Under the pieces are notes generated by a model. It had not been told where the DNA came from and made no database searches. It saw only the letters and a program-made list of their open reading frames with translations. From Candidatus Cloacimonadota bacterium (GTDB taxonomy: Bacteria > Cloacimonadota > Cloacimonadia > Cloacimonadales > Cloacimonadaceae): 11,865 nucleotides of DNA. Shown in pieces: positions 6,698 to 11,865 of this stretch; the stretch's first letter is position 1, and the number at the start of each line of letters is the position of its first letter. The stretch covers positions 1 to 11,865 of the forward strand of contig JAGOIS010000030.1 of the NCBI GenBank assembly GCA_017995495.1, read 5' to 3'. A program made the position numbers and the translations under genes.

Positions 6698-8595
6698 AGT
6701 ACGCGCTCATCATGGTGCTGAGCTTTGTCATCAGCTTATGCTTCGCCTTGGATTCGCAGCCGGGCAGTGGGCTGAAAGTCTGGCCTGAAGAAGTGCGGGA
6801 ATACAGCTTTTCCTATCATAACGGAACAGACGACTATCATTTTTATGGTTCCAACACTTGGGCGGTCCGCTTCAACTTCGCGGAGCTTTATCCGGAAGCA
6901 TTGGGCAGCAAATTTGAAGTGACCAAGGCCCTGCTTTGGCTCCCACAAACCGGAGATTCTGTGAGAGTGGAGCTGTTTTCGGAATACTACGGAGGACCCG
7001 GAACCAGCCTGGCTTCAGCCAAGGTGGCGGTTACCTCAAACCAGCTGGAGATCCCCTTTGCCAATACGGTACAAGGCGATTCCCTCTGGCTTGTGGTGAC
7101 GTACAACACCAATTTCGCCAACCGCTTTGTAGCTGCCTCCACCGGCGGGGGCACACACAGTTACTATTGGAACACCAACAACATCAATCCCTATTTCCAA
7201 AGCCTTGCCGCGGCAGGTTTCAACGCTGAACTGCTTTTTGGTCTGGCCGGGGATTTTGTGCTTGGTGTTCCTGACCTCCAGCTGGTTGATTTCGATCTTG
7301 AAGGTGTGTTGCAACCCCAGCAGCTGGTTGGTCCAATCTTCACTGTCTACAACCATTCCGATATCGCAGTCAGCGACGCCAAGGTGCACATCAACATATA
7401 CTCGCCTTCTCCGGACTTTGCCCGGGCTGATTCCATCCTGATCACGGAGTCGATCCCTCCGCGTTCCCAATATGTATTTAACATCCAAAACCATGGTTTT
7501 GCCAGCCATCAGTTTACTCTGCCGGACGAGCCGACGCAACTTAAACTAAGGGCTGTACTCAGCAGTGCCGCCCTGGCCGGGGAACCCACGGGAAACAACT
7601 CACTTCTCCTGCACCGCTTCAGCTTCAATGAGGTTTATCCTGTTTATTTGGTGGAAAATTTTCTTCGCACCGAAAACTCCGCGCAAATAACCGCAATGCA
7701 GGACCAGTATGAGTTTGAGAACATCCACGTCCTGAATTATTTCCCTGTGCTCAGCGATTCCCTGGCCAATGTGGCCTCCCAGATCCGCTACAATTGGTAT
7801 AGCTTCAACACCCTGCCCCGTACAGCGGTGAATGGAGATCTGCGCCTGGGAGGTTTTTCCCCGGATTATTCCGAGTTTTTTGAGCAGCAGTGCCAGAGCG
7901 CACAAACCCAGAGATCCTTTGTTTCATCCTCCCGCTGCGACTTTCAGCATGTTCCCCAAAACGATATGCTCACAACCACGCTGACACTTTCCAACGACAA
8001 GACACGGCTCTACACCGCCGCCACGGAGTACAATCTGATCAACGCCACCCGGCTGAGCATCGGCCTGTTCAGAAAAGTGACTTTTGACGGGATGGAACGC
8101 TGGGTGATCCAACGCTGGTTCGTGCACGGGGCCAGCCTCAGCGGACCCCTGGGCTTTGGTGAATCCCTGAACCTGAGTTTCAATGTTTCGCTCAGCAACC
8201 TGTCGCTGGCCGAATTGGCTGAAAACTATCGCCTCTATTACTGGCTTCAGATCGCGGGCGGCGGCAGGATCCTTTACTCCGCCTACAGCGATTTCACAGG
8301 TGTGGTCCCCAACCACGACGAGGTCTGGCCTGTGACCGAACTAAGGGTAAGTCCCAATCCACTCCGGGTGGGAGGTTGGATGCGGATCAGCCTGGCCCGG
8401 GGGCAGAAAATGGGTTCGGCAAAGATCTATAATCTCAGAGGGCAGAAGATCATGGACCTTCAAAGCCAGCAAGAAGAGATCACCCTCTCTGCCAGCGAGT
8501 TTCCCGCCTCCGGGATCTACCTGCTACAGGTGCAGGTGCCTTCCCCCAAAGGTGGCATGATCACAATCAACAAGAAAATCAACATCATAAAGTGA
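6694..8595 (+). CDS. Exported protein with CARDB-like and thioredoxin-like segments and a Por/type IX-like C-terminal sorting domain
   Basis: I do not recognise a named family for the whole 633-residue protein. An N-terminal signal peptide (1-18, hydrophobic core LIMVLSFVISL, predicted cut after CFA) directs export. A beta-rich region follows (about 40-170), then a CARDB-like Ig segment (about 193-300, beginning VPDLQLVDFDLEG). A segment at about 314-385 resembles the thioredoxin-like part of Omp28-type proteins: a strand-helix start (VYLVENF) and a late LPRTAVNGD (374-382), where the Pro matches the cis-Pro site. The CxxC is missing. A further beta region leads to a C-terminal sorting domain (about 545-633) with SPNP (553-556), KIYNLRGQKI and SGIYLLQV, typical of type IX/Por secretion cargo. 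The start is a GTG overlapping the ribF stop as GTGA, with GGAAGGGG (6681-6688) five bases upstream. The role is unknown; surface or secreted binding protein is an inference. Confidence 0.75.
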   Translation: MKYALIMVLSFVISLCFALDSQPGSGLKVWPEEVREYSFSYHNGTDDYHFYGSNTWAVRFNFAELYPEALGSKFEVTKALLWLPQTGDSVRVELFSEYYGGPGTSLASAKVAVTSNQLEIPFANTVQGDSLWLVVTYNTNFANRFVAASTGGGTHSYYWNTNNINPYFQSLAAAGFNAELLFGLAGDFVLGVPDLQLVDFDLEGVLQPQQLVGPIFTVYNHSDIAVSDAKVHINIYSPSPDFARADSILITESIPPRSQYVFNIQNHGFASHQFTLPDEPTQLKLRAVLSSAALAGEPTGNNSLLLHRFSFNEVYPVYLVENFLRTENSAQITAMQDQYEFENIHVLNYFPVLSDSLANVASQIRYNWYSFNTLPRTAVNGDLRLGGFSPDYSEFFEQQCQSAQTQRSFVSSSRCDFQHVPQNDMLTTTLTLSNDKTRLYTAATEYNLINATRLSIGLFRKVTFDGMERWVIQRWFVHGASLSGPLGFGESLNLSFNVSLSNLSLAELAENYRLYYWLQIAGGGRILYSAYSDFTGVVPNHDEVWPVTELRVSPNPLRVGGWMRISLARGQKMGSAKIYNLRGQKIMDLQSQQEEITLSASEFPASGIYLLQVQVPSPKGGMITINKKINIIK

Positions 8596-8601
8596 ACTGA
8601 C

Positions 8602-9552
8602 ATGCTAGAACACATCAATATCTCCGATTTCAAGGACTTGGTGGGCAAAGAAATCACAGGCTGTTACCTTGTGACGGCAAAAGAGCTGCGCGATGGAAAA
8701 AACGACAAGTTCCTCCGCATCCGCTTGCAGGACAGCAGCGGCTCCCTGGCCGCCTATGTGTGGAAAGACGCCATCAAAATCAACGACCTCTTTTCCGAGG
8801 GTGACGTGGTACGGGTGACGGCAACTGTGAACAACTACAAGGAACAGATCCAGTTGAACGTTGCCCAGGTGCGTTATGCCGACAAATCTGAATACAACCT
8901 CGACGATTTCATCTCCCGCAGTGACAAGGATCCTGAAGTAATGGCGGAGCAGTTTTTCGGTTTTGTGGACATGGTGGAGAACGCCTGGCTTAACAAATTG
9001 CTGCGTTCCATCTTCGAAGACAAGGAGCTCTTTGCCCTGTTCCTCGAAGCCCCCGCCGCCAAAAGCTGGCACCACAACTATATGCACGGCCTCCTCGAAC
9101 ACACAGTTTCCGTGGCCACGCTTTGCGAATTCGTGTCCGGGCTCTATCCCGTGAACCGCAACCTGCTGATCACCGGAGCCTTGCTCCACGATCTGGGCAA
9201 GGTGTTTGAATACAGCACCAAGCCTGTGATCGATTTCACCGAGATCGGCAGACTGGTTGGCCACCTCAGCCTCTGCGACCAGTTTATCTGCGAAAAAGCC
9301 CGGCTGATCACAGGTTTCCCGGCTGAGATCCTGCTCAACTTGAGGCACATGATCCTGGCGCATCACGGCGAATACGAAAAAGCCTCCGTGCGCCTGCCCC
9401 AGACCCTCGAAGCCCTGGTGCTGCACCTTTGCGACAACCTGGACGCCCAGAGCGTGGGAGTTGCCCAGATGCTGGCCGCATCTCCTGAAACCGCAGTCTG
9501 GACAGAGTTTGACAAGCTGAACAACCGCTATTACCACCTCACCAAGATCTGA
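8602..9552 (+). CDS. yhaM: YhaM-like OB-fold/HD-domain 3'-5' exoribonuclease
   Basis: This is a 316-residue protein with an N-terminal OB-fold nucleic-acid-binding domain (about 10-95: ITGCYLVTAKELRDGK, then LRIRLQDSSGSLAAYVW) and a C-terminal HD metal-dependent phosphohydrolase domain. HD motif residues visible are H162 and H167 in MHGLLEHT, the HD pair at 196-197 in LLHDLGK, H249/H254/H255 in HMILAHHGEYE and D278 in HLCDNLD. This order and the length match B. subtilis YhaM (about 314 residues) and Staphylococcus Cbf1, Mn-dependent 3'-5' exonucleases that trim RNA and can act on DNA. The start at 8602 is six bases after the upstream stop and has no recognisable Shine-Dalgarno site; the first residues (MLEHINISDFKDLVGKEI) fit the family. 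Exact substrate is an inference. Confidence 0.87.
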   Translation: MLEHINISDFKDLVGKEITGCYLVTAKELRDGKNDKFLRIRLQDSSGSLAAYVWKDAIKINDLFSEGDVVRVTATVNNYKEQIQLNVAQVRYADKSEYNLDDFISRSDKDPEVMAEQFFGFVDMVENAWLNKLLRSIFEDKELFALFLEAPAAKSWHHNYMHGLLEHTVSVATLCEFVSGLYPVNRNLLITGALLHDLGKVFEYSTKPVIDFTEIGRLVGHLSLCDQFICEKARLITGFPAEILLNLRHMILAHHGEYEKASVRLPQTLEALVLHLCDNLDAQSVGVAQMLAASPETAVWTEFDKLNNRYYHLTKI

Positions 9553-9555
9553 CCC

Positions 9556-10341
9556 ATGTTTCAAACCTCGGTGTTGGTGAGTGGTTCCAGGGGCAATGCC
9601 GTACTGGTGCGCACTGGTGAAGTGGCCGTGCTTCTGGATGCTGGCGTGGCTGCCAGGAGGATCTTTGCCGCCCTCGAAGACCTGGGTTTGGACAAAAGCG
9701 AACTCCAAGCCGTGATCGTTAGCCATGAACATTCAGACCACACCAGCGGCGTGGGCGCCGTGGCGAGAAAACTCAGGATCCCCCTCTACATCAATGAAGG
9801 CACCCTGGACCGTTGCGCGCACCGCATTGGCGATGTTCCTGGCGGAGTGGAATACTTCGAGACCGGCAGGTCATTCAGCATCTGCGACCTGGTGATCCAT
9901 CCCTTTGCCTCCTCCCACGATGCGGAAGACAGCTGCAACTTCACCTTCAGGCGCGAGGGCGACGAAGAGCGCAAACTGGGTGTGGCCACAGATCTGGGTT
10001 TTCCCACCGCCCTTGCCGTCACCAAGCTCAGACACTGCACCACCTTGGTTTTGGAAAGCAATCACGACGAGCGCATGCTGATGGAGGGACCTTATGACTG
10101 GGCGCTCAAACAACGCATCAAAAGCATCAACGGCCACCTTTCCAACCTGCAGGCTGTGGGAGTGGTGAGCCAGGTGATGCATCAGGGCCTGCAGAACCTT
10201 GTTCTGGCCCACTTGAGCGAGATCAACAACGATCCCAAGCTGGCCCTCAACACTATGCGGGAATTTCTGCAAACCATCCGCAGCGACATCCGGCTGCTGG
10301 TGGCCAGCCAGAATCGGCACACTCCGCTGCTAAATGTGTAG
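9556..10341 (+). CDS. walJ: Metallo-beta-lactamase-fold hydrolase, WalJ/YycJ family
   Basis: This is a 261-residue protein with the MBL fold. It opens with SVLVSGSRGNAVLV, which corresponds to the SSGSxGN start of the YycJ/WalJ/YycI-neighbour family. Metal ligands seen are SHEHSDH (His57, His59, Asp61, His62), H121 in SSHDAED, D146 in ATDLG and H194 in NGHLS. ESNHD (167-171) is another family signature. Length is close to B. subtilis YycJ (264). Members are cytoplasmic; a 5'-3' DNA exonuclease activity and links to cell-wall and DNA-repair phenotypes have been reported for some, but the substrate is not established in general. It starts 3 bases after the yhaM stop and ends 3 bases before the next start, with no clear Shine-Dalgarno site at either end. 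The family assignment is firm, the precise activity is not. Confidence 0.82.
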   Translation: MFQTSVLVSGSRGNAVLVRTGEVAVLLDAGVAARRIFAALEDLGLDKSELQAVIVSHEHSDHTSGVGAVARKLRIPLYINEGTLDRCAHRIGDVPGGVEYFETGRSFSICDLVIHPFASSHDAEDSCNFTFRREGDEERKLGVATDLGFPTALAVTKLRHCTTLVLESNHDERMLMEGPYDWALKQRIKSINGHLSNLQAVGVVSQVMHQGLQNLVLAHLSEINNDPKLALNTMREFLQTIRSDIRLLVASQNRHTPLLNV

Positions 10342-10344
10342 ATC

Positions 10345-11865
10345 ATGCGTCCAACCCATTTGCGGTTTTTTCCTCTCCTCTTTCTTCTTTTGTGTCCACT
10401 GTGGCTTTTCGCCGGAACCACTCCGCCGCTGGCCCCGGAGCGACTTTTTCAGCGGTTGGTGCATGGTCATCTGCTAACCGATAACTGGGCCTGGCTGGCC
10501 TACCGCGACGATCCGGACCTGCCCCGAGTCCTGAAGGAGGAGCAGCAGTACGCGGCCAGGAACTTAAAAAGATCCAGTGGGTTTGCCCGCAAGCTGTATC
10601 ATGAATTCACCCGCTCCCTGACCCGGGATGAAGCCTCCCATCCTTATTTGCTGGATGGATACTACTATTGGGTGAGATCACCCCGGAGGCGTGCCCACCA
10701 GGTTCATTACCGGCTCAAAGACACGCCCGGAGCGGAAGAGGAGGTGCTGCTCGATGAAAACCAGCTGGCCAGAGGCAGCAAGTACTTTTCCCTGGGCTTG
10801 TTTCAGGTGAGCCGGGATGGCGCCAAACTTGCCTACAGCGTGGACCTTTCCGGAGATGAAAATTACACACTGTACATCAAAGACCTTAAAACAGGTGAAA
10901 CCAAGGGTTCCGGGATTCGCAACGCAGGCCAGGCTTTGTGGTTGATCGACGGAAGCAGAATGGTCATCACCACGTACAACGAGCGTTTCCAGTGCGACCA
11001 GGCCTGGCTCTACGACACCGTTTCAGGTGCGTTGTCCCCGCTCTACCGGGAGGAGGATCCCGCCTTCGATCTGGATGTGTATTTCAGCGCGGGGAGTGAT
11101 CTGATCTTTCTGGATTCCTCCGCCGCAGATGTTAATCGGGTCTGGTATCTGGCCGCCTCTTCAACCGATCCGGAACTTGTCGCCCTGCCAGTATCCGATG
11201 CGGGCTGCCTGGCTTATCCGGATTACTTGGATGGCGTGTTTTACGTGATGACGGACAGGTTTCACAAGGATCTTGGCATTTATCAATTTGATCCCACAGA
11301 CGCCGCGGGCAGAGCGTGGAAAGAGATTGTTCCGCCCATTTCCGGCGCTCCGCTGCAGAGCTTCATCCTGATGGAGGATACGGTCGCCGTTATCCGACGG
11401 CAGCAGGCATTCAAGCGCTTCGAGCTCCATTCCGCCAGGGGGGGATCGATCAGGACGATATCTCCTCCAGTCCCTTCAGATATTGATTTCTGGTTCAACG
11501 CCGATCCAGCCTCCCCGCTTCTGATGTACAGCCTCGAAAACGAGTTGCAGCCATTCTCGATCGTCAGCCACAATCTGGCCACGGGCACCGAAAAAACTGT
11601 TTATCAGACCCCCGCGGGAAGAATTGCTGACACCTCTGCTTACTGCTGTGAGTTGGTCTGGGTGCCGGCCGCGGACTCAACCCTGATCCCCCTGCGGCTG
11701 ATCAGGAGGAAAGACCTCGATCCCAGAGTCACGCATCCGCTCTGGCTCTATGGTTACGGGGCATACAGTGATTGCGAGGACCCCTATCACTCCGACACTC
11801 TGTTTTCCCTGCTGGACCGTGGCTTCATCTACGCTGTGGCCCATGTTCGCGGGGGTGGGGAATTT
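10345..11865 (+). CDS. ptrB: Oligopeptidase B-like S9A serine peptidase with signal peptide (3' end cut by window)
   Basis: The frame is open from ATG 10345 to the window end (507 codons). It matches the prolyl oligopeptidase family, closest to oligopeptidase B, which cuts short peptides after Arg/Lys. Matches in order: PPLAPER...HG (27-41) with DNWAWL (46-51), the N-terminal signature; DGYYYWVR near 107-114; the propeller strand LGLFQVSRDGAKLAYSVD with SGDENYTLYIKDLKTGE (150-185); and the linker into the hydrolase domain, LIRRKD ... PLWLYGYGAY (452-474) and LLDRGFIYAVAHVRGGGEF (to 507). The Ser-Asp-His triad lies beyond the end. Unusually for this mostly cytosolic family, residues 1-23 form a Sec-type signal peptide (LLFLLLCPLWLFA, predicted cut before Gly24), suggesting a periplasmic enzyme. 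A lipobox is not evident. The start is three bases after the walJ stop, with no Shine-Dalgarno site. Confidence 0.87.
   Translation, partial: MRPTHLRFFPLLFLLLCPLWLFAGTTPPLAPERLFQRLVHGHLLTDNWAWLAYRDDPDLPRVLKEEQQYAARNLKRSSGFARKLYHEFTRSLTRDEASHPYLLDGYYYWVRSPRRRAHQVHYRLKDTPGAEEEVLLDENQLARGSKYFSLGLFQVSRDGAKLAYSVDLSGDENYTLYIKDLKTGETKGSGIRNAGQALWLIDGSRMVITTYNERFQCDQAWLYDTVSGALSPLYREEDPAFDLDVYFSAGSDLIFLDSSAADVNRVWYLAASSTDPELVALPVSDAGCLAYPDYLDGVFYVMTDRFHKDLGIYQFDPTDAAGRAWKEIVPPISGAPLQSFILMEDTVAVIRRQQAFKRFELHSARGGSIRTISPPVPSDIDFWFNADPASPLLMYSLENELQPFSIVSHNLATGTEKTVYQTPAGRIADTSAYCCELVWVPAADSTLIPLRLIRRKDLDPRVTHPLWLYGYGAYSDCEDPYHSDTLFSLLDRGFIYAVAHVRGGGEF

Noticed and set aside
8605..9732. Long open frame of 375 codons on the - strand opposite yhaM and the start of walJ
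   Set aside because: Both + strand genes have intact catalytic motifs. The antisense product shows no family pattern and no ribosome site supports it.
10345..10416. Lipoprotein signal in the oligopeptidase B-like protein because of Cys17 in the leader
   Set aside because: The residues around Cys17 (LLLCPLW) sit inside the hydrophobic core and lack a small residue at -1. A Sec signal peptidase I site after Ala23 fits better.

Overview
The window is one gene-dense, single-strand (+) stretch of a bacterial chromosome. It carries a housekeeping operon of the nusA-infB type followed by a tail of processing, exported and peptidase genes. There are ten complete or nearly complete genes, plus the last 38 codons of an upstream gene (nusA). 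Ten of the eleven junctions-to-be are stop/start overlaps or gaps of at most 6 bases; the single real gap is 86 bases, between rbfA and a DHH phosphoesterase gene. I see no tRNA, rRNA, CRISPR, insertion sequence, phage gene or convincing internal promoter or intrinsic terminator.

Organism: probably a member of the FCB superphylum, and my best guess is Candidatus Cloacimonadota. The basis is the exported 633-residue protein at 6694-8595. It ends in a type IX-secretion/Por-like C-terminal sorting domain and has an architecture (CARDB-like plus thioredoxin/Omp28-like segments) typical of that group. Moderate-to-high GC, weak Shine-Dalgarno sites at many starts, and a YhaM-type exonuclease in a Gram-negative-looking context also fit. 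This placement is inference, not proof.

Layout. 1-118: end of nusA (transcription elongation/antitermination). 118-752: ylxR and an L7Ae-family gene (ylxQ), both RNA-binding. 733-3345: infB (initiation factor IF-2). 3345-3839: rbfA with an unusual 52-residue acidic tail. 3867-3890: a strong stem-loop in the only sizeable gap. 3926-4933: DHH/DHHA1 NrnA-like oligoribonuclease/phosphatase. 4926-5789: truB. 5789-6697: ribF. 6694-8595: exported sorting-domain protein. 8602-9552: YhaM-like OB-HD 3'-5' exoribonuclease. 9556-10341: WalJ/YycJ-type metallo-beta-lactamase-fold protein. 10345-11865: oligopeptidase B-like serine peptidase with a signal peptide, cut by the window end before its catalytic triad.

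How it fits together: the first two thirds link transcription elongation, translation initiation, 30S maturation, tRNA pseudouridylation and small-RNA turnover, as in many bacteria (nusA-ylxR-ylxQ-infB-rbfA-DHH-truB-ribF is a widely conserved order). The last third adds a second RNA exonuclease and two envelope-directed proteins. No gene here forms an obvious new defence or biosynthetic system. The points worth a second look are lineage-specific variations on core proteins: the RbfA acidic tail, the IF-2 G5 motif, the cysteine-less thioredoxin-like domain, the rbfA-nrnA stem-loop, and two RNA exonucleases in one operon.
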